Origin: Paludibacteraceae bacterium
GTDB taxonomy: Bacteria > Bacteroidota > Bacteroidia > Bacteroidales > Paludibacteraceae
Direction: 5' to 3'
Assembly (NCBI GenBank): GCA_016302585.1
Contig: JAEDNI010000039.1
Span: forward strand, 1 to 15,321
DNA: 15,321 nt
Positions 1 through 5,378 of the stretch are shown here, one piece after another. Positions within the stretch are counted from its first letter, which is position 1; the number at the start of each line of letters is the position of its first letter. The notes under the pieces were generated by a model that was given only the letters and a program-made list of their open reading frames with translations, searched no databases and was not told the origin of the DNA. The position numbers and the translations under genes were made by a program.

Positions 1-183
1 TCGGTTAGTTGATTTTTTGTTGAGTTTTCCGGTTCCTATCTGTTATGCGGACGCTCGCTTAAACTAAAACTACGCGTGACTCGCGGTACTACCGCTCGAT
101 TACGCTACGTTTTGTTCTACGCTCTTCGGTCTTCAAAGCAAAGCTTTAAATCCCGAGGAATTATTGTAATTTAACCATGTCAT

Positions 184-1530
184 TTATCTATGCCAGCCGA
201 TTGTAATAACAATGCGGTGGGTTGTTGCGTTCATATCATACGGAGCAGCGTTTTCGTGGGCAAAAAGGTCTATATGTTGCCAGCGATACTGGTACGCCGC
301 CTGTACCATAATAAACGAACCGCGGTAACCCAATGCCACAGAGGCGTATTGGGCAGTGCGGGGGAATTGAGAATACGTATCCTGACGATCGAATGTAGGA
401 TCCATCAGGACTGGTGTTTCTTCCTTCTTGAAAGTGCTCTCGCACGCATAGCCGGCATTGATATACATACCCATCACTGGGATGACTTCCACTCCTGCGC
501 GGAGAGAGTGTATAATCGGCGACTGCAGCTGTTTATACAGGTCATATTGCAGCGCAATCATACCATATGCACCGATCTGGAAAGCCGCTGAAGTAGAGAG
601 ATGCACGGGCAGGTGGAAATCCATGTCACGGAAAGCAAGCGAGGGCGCATTCGAAGTGCCCAAAGTATCGGTCTTGGTCTGCAGTTTGCCATCGGTATAG
701 GTGCGCAAGGAGCCTAAAGTAGGCGTATGGATTGCCAAACCGAGACGCAACCAACTCAACGGACGGTATATAAATCCCGCAGCGACCCCTACTCCCACGC
801 CGGAATGAGAGACATAGGACTTGTTATAGAGCGAATCCTTGCCGTACACCTCTTGATAGAGCGCATCCTCCGTCAACGAATAGGAATGGATGCGGAGCCC
901 CAGACCGAAATAGAGTTTATTGGAATAGTTCATCGCCCAATCGAGTCCAAACTCATTCACCTGACCGCGTTCGTAGAGACGGAAGGCATTGGAGTCTTGC
1001 GTGCGATGATTCGGAATAGCTATATCCCACTCGACATCGGCTTTTGACAAAAGCGGCGCAAGCGCCGGACCTGAGCCCGCGTATCCATAATAATCCCGGA
1101 AAAACGTACGATGACGCTTGTACGAAATCATGAAATTATAGGCGATGAGGCCGTCATCTTTGCTAAAATCTCCCAAAGAGAATACCGCTGAAGCCTGCGC
1201 GAGAGAGAATCGAAGCGTTTTTCCAGTTTTTTCTTGGTCGGTCTGCAGTGTTCTGTCGATACCGATATCCATCGTAGCCATCGCTTCTGCACGGCGATAG
1301 AGACCTAATCCTGCAGGGTTATCCGTCACCGCCGAAGGATCACCGCCGATAGCCGTCATCGCACCGCTCATACCCACATAACGCGCCGTTCCGATAATCG
1401 TGCGCTCGGAGAGACGGGTGTAGTCCTGAGAGAAGAGGAAGCCTACGTCAAAGACCGCTAACGCTGACAGAACACAGACCGTCCTGCGGACTGACAGAAT
1501 ACGGAACCCTATGTTTCGAAGATTTCTCAT
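184..1530 (-). CDS. OmpP1/FadL-like outer membrane beta-barrel protein
   Basis: The 448-residue protein has a basic, hydrophobic N-terminus (about residues 1-34) that reads as a Sec signal peptide, with likely cleavage before Q35 (FLFS/QDY). The mature start carries the block RTIIGTARYVGMSGAM followed by DPSAVTDNPAGLGLYRR, which I recognise from Bacteroidota proteins annotated as OmpP1/FadL/TodX-type transporters or 'hemin receptors'. The rest alternates short polar and aromatic stretches, as expected of an outer membrane barrel. The start codon overlaps the stop of the lipoprotein gene by four bases (ATGA), which fixes the start and suggests translational coupling. The substrate cannot be told from sequence; 'hemin receptor' is only a family label. 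It is the last gene of the lrp-trpS-lipoprotein run as far as this window shows. Confidence 0.85.
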   Translation of the reverse strand: MRNLRNIGFRILSVRRTVCVLSALAVFDVGFLFSQDYTRLSERTIIGTARYVGMSGAMTAIGGDPSAVTDNPAGLGLYRRAEAMATMDIGIDRTLQTDQEKTGKTLRFSLAQASAVFSLGDFSKDDGLIAYNFMISYKRHRTFFRDYYGYAGSGPALAPLLSKADVEWDIAIPNHRTQDSNAFRLYERGQVNEFGLDWAMNYSNKLYFGLGLRIHSYSLTEDALYQEVYGKDSLYNKSYVSHSGVGVGVAAGFIYRPLSWLRLGLAIHTPTLGSLRTYTDGKLQTKTDTLGTSNAPSLAFRDMDFHLPVHLSTSAAFQIGAYGMIALQYDLYKQLQSPIIHSLRAGVEVIPVMGMYINAGYACESTFKKEETPVLMDPTFDRQDTYSQFPRTAQYASVALGYRGSFIMVQAAYQYRWQHIDLFAHENAAPYDMNATTHRIVITIGWHR

Positions 1531-1793
1531 CGCTTGATTCTGATGGTTACGGTGGTGTCTTGGACGTTAATATATTCGATAGAGGGACTAAGGGCACTAG
1601 AAGCACTAGAAGCACTAGATGCACTAGACTCGCTATGCTCGGTATGTACGGATTTGTCCGGCCAGTAGTACGCATCGTCCAAAGGCGCTTGCGAAGTAGT
1701 ATGACAAGCGGTGAGGGCAAAGAGCAATAAGCCTACCCCAACCCTCCCTAAAGGGAAGGAGACAGAGCGTAATATTTGGACAAATTTCGACAT
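1527..1793 (-). CDS. Small lipoprotein with Ser/Ala repeat linker
   Basis: This 88-residue product has a basic start, a hydrophobic stretch (about residues 18-29) and a lipobox LTAC with the lipidated cysteine at residue 30, so it should be a membrane-anchored lipoprotein. After the cysteine there is a short polar region, then a low-complexity serine/alanine linker (SSA units, about residues 53-68) encoded by 9-bp DNA repeats, and a short tail IEYINVQDTTVTIRIKR that looks like a beta strand. I do not recognise a family. The stop overlaps the start of the downstream outer membrane protein, so the two are probably made together and the lipoprotein could be an accessory factor of the barrel (inference). 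Part of the signal peptide is encoded by a G-rich palindromic sequence resembling a dispersed repeat. Confidence 0.6.
   Translation of the reverse strand: MSKFVQILRSVSFPLGRVGVGLLLFALTACHTTSQAPLDDAYYWPDKSVHTEHSESSASSASSASSALSPSIEYINVQDTTVTIRIKR
1594..1629. repeat. 9-bp tandem repeat, four copies
   Basis: The unit GCACTAGAA occurs twice, followed by GCACTAGAT and GCACTAGAC; a degenerate unit precedes them at 1585-1593. It lies in the lipoprotein gene, where the 9-bp unit encodes Ser-Ser-Ala, so loss or gain of a copy by slippage would change linker length without shifting the frame. Confidence 0.85.
1732..1761. repeat. G-rich palindromic (REP-like) sequence in signal-peptide codons
   Basis: On the minus strand this reads ...CCCTTTAGGGA followed by GGGTTGGGGTAGG. 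It holds a short stem (TCCCT/AGGGA around two bases) and a G-rich tail, a form I recall from short dispersed repeats in Bacteroidota genomes. Here it encodes residues 11-21 of the lipoprotein signal peptide. Only one copy is in this window, so dispersal is not shown. Confidence 0.35.
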
Positions 1794-1799
1794 TTCGGT

Positions 1800-1821
1800 A
1801 TTACGTTATTACGGGATTACG
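1800..1821. repeat. ATTACG repeated three times with 8-bp period
   Basis: ATTACG starts at 1800, 1808 and 1816, in the 33-bp gap between trpS and the lipoprotein gene. It is a simple short tandem repeat with no visible promoter or terminator character. Confidence 0.6.
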
Positions 1822-1826
1822 GAATT

Positions 1827-2816
1827 TTAGATCTTTCTAAAACCGATAATTTCCCGTACTTCTTCAATCGTTTTTTCTGCACGAGCAGCTGCCTTCTCCG
1901 CGCCCTGACGCATGATTCGGTCGAGGAGTGCGTCATCGGAAGAATATGCGAGAATACGCTCACGAATAGGCGCGAGAAGTGCATTCGCATCTGCTGCCAT
2001 CTGCTTTTTCATATCTCCATAACGGATCTGCATGTTGTTATACAGATCGTTGTAATAGTCTGCTGCTTCCTTACCGGAAAGGAGTTCGCAGAGGGTGAAG
2101 AGGTTCTGGATGACCTCCGGTTTCTCCTGGTTAAGTTGGGTCGGCCCCTGATCCGTTACGGCACGCATTATTTTCTTGGTGACGGTCTTCTCGTCATCGC
2201 AGAGATAGAGGCAGTTCCCTTCAGATTTACCCATCTTACCCGTTCCATCGAGACCGGGCACTTTGACGGCCTTGTCTGCGAAATGGAAGGACGCCGGCTC
2301 TTTGAAGTACTCTACTCTGTAGATGCGGTTAAAACGACGCGCAAAAAGACGAGCCATTTCCATATTCTGCTCCTGATCCTTACCCACCGGCACTTTGTCC
2401 GCCTTATGCACGAGTATATCCGCAGCCATGAGGCAGGGGTATGTCAGCAAACCGGCATTGACGTTATCGGGTTGCTTGCGCACTTTCTCTTTGAAGGACG
2501 TAACGCGCTCTAATTCACCCAGATACGCGTTCATATTCAGATACAAATACAACTCAAGCACCTGCTTCACATCCGATTGCACGTAAATAGGCGCTTTTTC
2601 GGGGTCGATACCGCAAGCGAGATACTCGCTAAGGATGGTCTTGACGGATTTCTTGATATCTTCCGGCGTCGGGTGCGTCGTCAACGAATGCCAATCGGCA
2701 ATAAAGAACATGCAGTCATACTCGTCCTGCATCTTCACAAAACTCTTAACTGCTCCGAAATAATTACCTAAATGCAAATTTCCGGTAGGCCGTATTCCAC
2801 TAATTACTCTTTCCAT
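1827..2816 (-). CDS. trpS: Tryptophan--tRNA ligase
   Basis: This 329-residue class I aminoacyl-tRNA synthetase charges tRNA-Trp with tryptophan in the cytoplasm. The class I signature appears as PTGNLHLGNYFGA (residues 10-22, HIGH-like), the VPVGKDQEQ segment typical of TrpRS lies at about 142-150, and the KMSKS loop appears as KMGKS (194-198) within GTGKMGKSEGN. The length agrees with bacterial TrpRS (about 325-340 residues) and the protein looks complete. It starts 11 bp downstream of the Lrp/AsnC gene stop on the same strand, so the two are probably co-transcribed from the promoter at 3316-3350. The KMGKS variant is a common natural form. No T-box or tryptophan leader is seen, and the gap is too short to hold one. 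Confidence 0.97.
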   Translation of the reverse strand: MERVISGIRPTGNLHLGNYFGAVKSFVKMQDEYDCMFFIADWHSLTTHPTPEDIKKSVKTILSEYLACGIDPEKAPIYVQSDVKQVLELYLYLNMNAYLGELERVTSFKEKVRKQPDNVNAGLLTYPCLMAADILVHKADKVPVGKDQEQNMEMARLFARRFNRIYRVEYFKEPASFHFADKAVKVPGLDGTGKMGKSEGNCLYLCDDEKTVTKKIMRAVTDQGPTQLNQEKPEVIQNLFTLCELLSGKEAADYYNDLYNNMQIRYGDMKKQMAADANALLAPIRERILAYSSDDALLDRIMRQGAEKAAARAEKTIEEVREIIGFRKI

Positions 2817-2827
2817 TGCAACGTACG

Positions 2828-3286
2828 TTAGATTTTAATAGGAATTTGACGATAGATCGGTTGAGCCAGCGCCGTTAAGGTGGTGGTATTGGCTACTCCC
2901 GGGATCTCTTGAATTTGGGTATTGAGCAACTTCAACAAGTGTTCATTGTCATGCGCATACACTTTGATCAGCAAACCGAAAGCGCCCAGGGTATATTGTG
3001 CTTCAACCACTTCGGGTATCTTCTGCAAGGCTGCAATTACCTGATTGTACATCGAAGCCTTCTCCATCGTGATACCAATATAAACACAAAGCTGGTAGCC
3101 CAAAGTCTTCGGCTGGACATGATAACTGGAACCGGTAATGACACCATTGTCAAACATTTTTTGTACACGTTGATGCACCGCTGCTCTACTCACCCCACAC
3201 TGCTCTGCTACTTCCTTAAACGGGATACGTGCACTTTGGGTAATAATCTTCAAAATTTTACGATCTAATTCGTCTAACTTCTCCAT
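2828..3286 (-). CDS. Lrp/AsnC-family transcriptional regulator
   Basis: A 152-residue DNA-binding protein. The N-terminus MEKLDELDRKILKII, then an HTH with SARIPFKEVAEQCGVSRAAV, is the classic AsnC-type domain. The C-terminal half (about residues 65-150) is the RAM ligand-binding/oligomerisation domain, including the YTLGAFGLLIKVYA strand. I chose the ATG at 3286 rather than an in-frame start at 3346, because 3286 gives the normal family length and because the -7 box of its promoter (3316-3323) lies between the two. Members bind DNA as octamers and respond to amino acids. The closeness of trpS and the divergent O-methyltransferase suggests local targets and autoregulation, but the ligand cannot be read from sequence. 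Confidence 0.93.
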   Translation of the reverse strand: MEKLDELDRKILKIITQSARIPFKEVAEQCGVSRAAVHQRVQKMFDNGVITGSSYHVQPKTLGYQLCVYIGITMEKASMYNQVIAALQKIPEVVEAQYTLGAFGLLIKVYAHDNEHLLKLLNTQIQEIPGVANTTTLTALAQPIYRQIPIKI

Positions 3287-3315
3287 TATTGTGATAAAAT
3301 GATTTAATTTGAGTG

Positions 3316-3350
3316 CAAAATTACAATATTTTTTTGATATGTGCAAAAAA
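3316..3350 (-). promoter_or_regulatory. Bacteroidota-type promoter of the Lrp/AsnC gene
   Basis: On the minus strand a -33 TTTG (complement of CAAA at 3344-3347) is followed after 20 bp by a -7 TAATTTTG (complement of 3316-3323), matching TAnnTTTG. The predicted transcript starts near 3310, about 24 nt before the ATG at 3286. It overlaps the O-methyltransferase promoter, the two -33 boxes being crossed. Confidence 0.8.
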
Positions 3351-3363
3351 AAGTGTACTTTTG
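3331..3363 (+). promoter_or_regulatory. Bacteroidota-type promoter of the O-methyltransferase gene
   Basis: The -33 TTTG at 3333-3336 is followed after 19 bp, including an A8 tract, by the -7 TACTTTTG at 3356-3363. The transcript should start at about 3368-3371, giving a leader of only about 12-15 nt before the ATG at 3383. Confidence 0.82.
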
Positions 3364-3382
3364 TGGCGATTTTTATAACATT

Positions 3383-4012
3383 ATGACACTTGACGAGTAT
3401 ATTTCTTTACACACCACTCCGGAAAATGAAGCATTACAAGCGATCACGCGCGACACGCATGTACATATTTTAAACCCGCATATGTTGAGCGGGCACGTAC
3501 AAGGGCGTGCACTGAGTATGATTAGTCATATGATTCGTCCGAAGCGGATTCTGGAATTAGGTACATTCACCGGTTACAGCGCTTTATGCTTGGCGGAAGG
3601 CTTGGCAAAAGATGGTCAATTGGTGACGATTGAGCACAATGACGAGTTGGAGGAGACAATCAGACGCAATCTGTCCCGCTCACCATTGAGTGACCGGATA
3701 GATTTGCATATTGGAGATTGTAAATTGGTGATTGGAGGATTGGATGGCCCTTATGACCTTGTGTTTATTGATGCGGATAAACGAGAATATTGTACTTATT
3801 TGGATTTGGTGTATCCGCTGGTACCGGTAGGTGGATTTATACTGGCCGATAACACACTTTGGGACGGTCATATCATCGATGCGGCATATGACAAAGATAA
3901 GCAGACTTTAGGTTTGCGTGCCTTCAATGATCGGTTGGCTGCTGACGAGCGCTTCGAGCAAGTGATTCTACCCCTCCGTGATGGACTTACCCTGATAAGA
4001 AAGATAGAGTAA
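3383..4012 (+). CDS. Class I SAM-dependent O-methyltransferase (Methyltransf_3 family)
   Basis: A 209-residue soluble enzyme. The AdoMet-binding motif I reads ILELGTFTGYSALCLAEGL (about residues 56-74), followed by the acidic end of strand 2 (VTIEHND) and a DLVFIDADKREY motif (about 126-137), which carries the metal-binding acidic residues of the caffeoyl-CoA/catechol O-methyltransferase family. The later ILADNTLWDG segment fits the same family. An in-frame GTG at 3341 would add 14 residues, but it lies inside the promoter, so the ATG at 3383 is preferred. The substrate is unknown; bacterial members methylate various catechols and small hydroxylated compounds. The gene stands alone on the plus strand, divergent from the Lrp/AsnC regulator, and may be one of its targets (inference). 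Confidence 0.9.
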   Translation: MTLDEYISLHTTPENEALQAITRDTHVHILNPHMLSGHVQGRALSMISHMIRPKRILELGTFTGYSALCLAEGLAKDGQLVTIEHNDELEETIRRNLSRSPLSDRIDLHIGDCKLVIGGLDGPYDLVFIDADKREYCTYLDLVYPLVPVGGFILADNTLWDGHIIDAAYDKDKQTLGLRAFNDRLAADERFEQVILPLRDGLTLIRKIE

Positions 4013-4029
4013 GAAGGGGCGAGAAGGCT

Positions 4030-4051
4030 TGCGGAGAGTGAGGGATTCGAA
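4030..4051 (-). repeat. Copy of the 3' end of tRNA-Ser (possible att remnant)
   Basis: These 22 bp are identical to 4237-4258, the acceptor 3' strand, discriminator and T-loop side of the intact tRNA-Ser(CGA), in the same orientation and 207 bp away. The match stops sharply at both ends, and the rest of a tRNA body is not recognisable next to it. Duplicated tRNA 3' ends are the usual trace of tyrosine-recombinase integration, though a decayed tandem tRNA copy is also possible. No integrase is present. Confidence 0.7.
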
Positions 4052-4133
4052 AATTACGAAAGATGCGTATATGCTACCCATAAGCGGTAAGGACGATTAT
4101 GGAATGTAGCATAACGCAGATGAGTAATAATCG
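4048..4133. other. 86-bp imperfect palindrome / large hairpin
   Basis: Nested arms pair as follows: 4048-4057 with 4124-4133 (8 of 10), 4064-4068 with 4114-4118 (5 of 5), 4071-4077 with 4106-4112 (7 of 7) and 4078-4083 with 4097-4102 (6 of 6), around a 13-base loop (4084-4096). The inner 18 pairs are perfect apart from small bulges. No U-run follows, so it is not a simple terminator. It could be a structured RNA in the O-methyltransferase 3' region or a small palindromic mobile element. It begins within the last bases of the tRNA-fragment copy. Confidence 0.7.
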
Positions 4134-4152
4134 ACAGAGCGCAGCGGCGGAG

Positions 4153-4183
4153 AACTCCCGAGCGGGGGTTGAGAAGGCCCTCA
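4153..4183. other. Two small adjacent hairpins
   Basis: AACTCCCG (4153-4160) pairs with CGGGGGTT (4163-4170) with one G-T pair and a 2-base loop. TGAG (4170-4173) pairs with CTCA (4180-4183). Together with the large hairpin to the left and the terminator-like stem to the right they make 4048-4234 almost continuously foldable. Confidence 0.45.
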
Positions 4184-4192
4184 GTTCCATAT

Positions 4193-4234
4193 AAAAGAAA
4201 TAGGGACGCCCCTTGTGGGTATCCCTATTCTTTT
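4193..4234. terminator. Bidirectional terminator-like stem-loop
   Basis: AAAAG at 4193-4197 pairs with CTTTT at 4230-4234, AATAGGGA (4199-4206) with TCCCTATT (4222-4229), and an inner G/C part (4208-4211 with 4217-4220) closes a short loop. A-rich and U-rich flanks occur on both sides, so it can serve as terminator for tRNA-Ser on the minus strand and for plus-strand transcription coming from the O-methyltransferase. Confidence 0.75.
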
Positions 4235-4238
4235 ACTG

Positions 4239-4327
4239 CGGAGAGTGAGGGATTCGAACCCCCGGTACGACGTAATGCGTACACCGCATTTCGAGTGCGG
4301 CACTTTCGACCACTCAGTCAACTCTCC
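4239..4327 (-). tRNA. tRNA-Ser (anticodon CGA)
   Basis: A class II tRNA of 89 nt. The acceptor stem is GGAGAGT with ACTCTCC and the discriminator is G. The anticodon stem CCGCA/TGCGG encloses loop CTCGAAA with anticodon CGA (complement of 4291-4293), reading the serine codon UCG. A long variable arm (GTACG/CGTAC) and the T-loop TTCGAAT fit serine tRNA. The 3' CCA is not encoded. A promoter lies just upstream and a terminator-like hairpin just downstream, so it is transcribed as a single-gene unit. Confidence 0.96.
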
Positions 4328-4349
4328 TTGCTTTTCGCAAAAGCGGGTG

Positions 4350-4381
4350 CAAAGGTACTGCTTTTTTTTCAAATACGCAAA
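4350..4381 (-). promoter_or_regulatory. Bacteroidota-type promoter of tRNA-Ser
   Basis: On the minus strand a -33 TTTG (complement of 4378-4381) is followed after 20 bp, including an A8 tract, by -7 TACCTTTG (complement of 4350-4357). The start would be roughly 15 nt before the tRNA 5' end at 4327. The -33 box lies inside the 14-bp perfect palindrome at 4376-4389. Confidence 0.8.
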
Positions 4382-4389
4382 TATTTGCG
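4376..4389. other. 14-bp perfect palindrome CGCAAATATTTGCG
   Basis: This loopless palindrome lies between the downstream YitT-family stop codon and the tRNA-Ser gene, and covers the tRNA promoter -33 box. It has the shape of a dimeric repressor operator. On the plus strand it is followed by a T7 run, so a weak terminator is an alternative. Confidence 0.5.
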
Positions 4390-4399
4390 CATTTTTTTG

Positions 4400-5377
4400 T
4401 CACTTTACCTTCATTTTATCGAATCCGGAACCGAACACACCGCTTACATCGGCAATTGAGACCAGTGCATTAGGGTCTATCTCATGGATCATACTGAAGA
4501 CCAACGGACTCTCCGGCTTGCGAACAAGCACAGAGATGACTTTCACTGGTTTCTGGGAATACCAGCCTGTTCCGTCCAGCACCGTCACACCGCGGTTGAC
4601 CGTCGTATTGATCGCTGTAGCGATCTCGTCGTACTTTGACGAATAGATCAGGAAGTGCACCGAGCGGTGAATTCGCGCCATCAACCAATCGACAGCCACA
4701 GTATAAGAGATCGTCATCGCCACACCATATAGCACACGTTTGATATGCAGATAATTGGCGTCTACGCCGTCTGCCTGCATCGAAGTCGGCAAAGGAAGGA
4801 AGAAAGCGGAAGCGATAATCAGTATATCGCAGGCTAACATGATATTGCCCAGCGAGATATTGTGATAATGATTGATGATCATCGCTACGATATCCGTACC
4901 GCCGGACGAACCGTTGGCTGCCAGCACACAGCCCAGACTGAGACCGAACACGAAACCGCCTATGATAGCACCTAACCAGGGATCGGAGATGATCGGTTTC
5001 GGTAAGATAGGAATGACGCGATACCAGAACGTGATGGCTGCCACACCTACCATCGTACGGATGCAGAACCGCCATCCAACCGTGAAGCCGGCGATAAGAA
5101 GCAGTATGATGTTGAAGACAAACGTCGTCAGCCACACCGGTATCGCTCCGCCGTACTCTGGAAAGAGGGACGGAAACAGGCCTCCGGTCACATAATAGAT
5201 CGCAGAGCAGATACCGGTCAGACCGCCTCCGACGAAAGCATGCGGCAGCAAGACCCAGTTCACCATCAGCGCCATCGGAGCGATTCCGATGATGATCACC
5301 AGGTACTCGAAGATCATCCGTGCCCGCGATTTCTGCGGCGCATTATGCGGATTCACATATTTATCGAAACGTAACAT
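4400..5377 (-). CDS. YitT/DUF2179-family membrane protein (second copy)
   Basis: This 325-residue protein has about five or six hydrophobic helices in its first two thirds, for example IFEYLVIIIGIAPMALMV at about 23-40, and a soluble C-terminal domain of the DUF2179 type ending in VSGVFGSGFDKMKVK. The motif ANGSSGGTDIVAMIINHYH between helices is the hallmark of the YitT family (ANGSxGGTDI). It starts one base after the stop of the upstream homologue (TGA T ATG), so translation is very probably coupled. Compared with its neighbour it is slightly longer, with a longer N-terminal tail and an extra loop near LFPSLFPEYGG. Family members are inner membrane proteins of unproven transport function, so I assign no substrate. 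Confidence 0.9.
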   Translation of the reverse strand: MLRFDKYVNPHNAPQKSRARMIFEYLVIIIGIAPMALMVNWVLLPHAFVGGGLTGICSAIYYVTGGLFPSLFPEYGGAIPVWLTTFVFNIILLLIAGFTVGWRFCIRTMVGVAAITFWYRVIPILPKPIISDPWLGAIIGGFVFGLSLGCVLAANGSSGGTDIVAMIINHYHNISLGNIMLACDILIIASAFFLPLPTSMQADGVDANYLHIKRVLYGVAMTISYTVAVDWLMARIHRSVHFLIYSSKYDEIATAINTTVNRGVTVLDGTGWYSQKPVKVISVLVRKPESPLVFSMIHEIDPNALVSIADVSGVFGSGFDKMKVK

Positions 5378-5378
5378 A

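Noticed and set aside
1..183. Gene-free left edge with a short palindrome GCGGTA-C-TACCGC (83-95) and a small AAAGC/GCTTT hairpin (about 137-150)
   Set aside because: The arms are short and not followed by a U-run, and no coding frame or RNA family is recognisable. The stretch is too short to call a terminator or mobile-element end.
1776..2513. Plus-strand open frame of 245 codons opposite trpS
   Set aside because: It is antisense to trpS, with Cys/His/Arg-rich composition typical of a non-coding frame and no family likeness.
3287..3346. N-terminal extension of the Lrp/AsnC protein to 3346
   Set aside because: The extension crosses the -7 box of the gene's own promoter, and the residues do not belong to the family.
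3341..3382. N-terminal extension of the O-methyltransferase from an in-frame GTG at 3341
   Set aside because: The extension lies within a near-ideal promoter (3331-3363) and the ATG at 3383 gives the normal family start.
4032..4120. Second functional tRNA gene
   Set aside because: Only the 3' acceptor/T-loop part matches; there is no anticodon arm or 5' acceptor strand.
4048..4133. Integron attC site
   Set aside because: The hairpin lacks the conserved GTTRRRY and RYYYAAC core sites at its ends and there is no integron integrase or cassette array.
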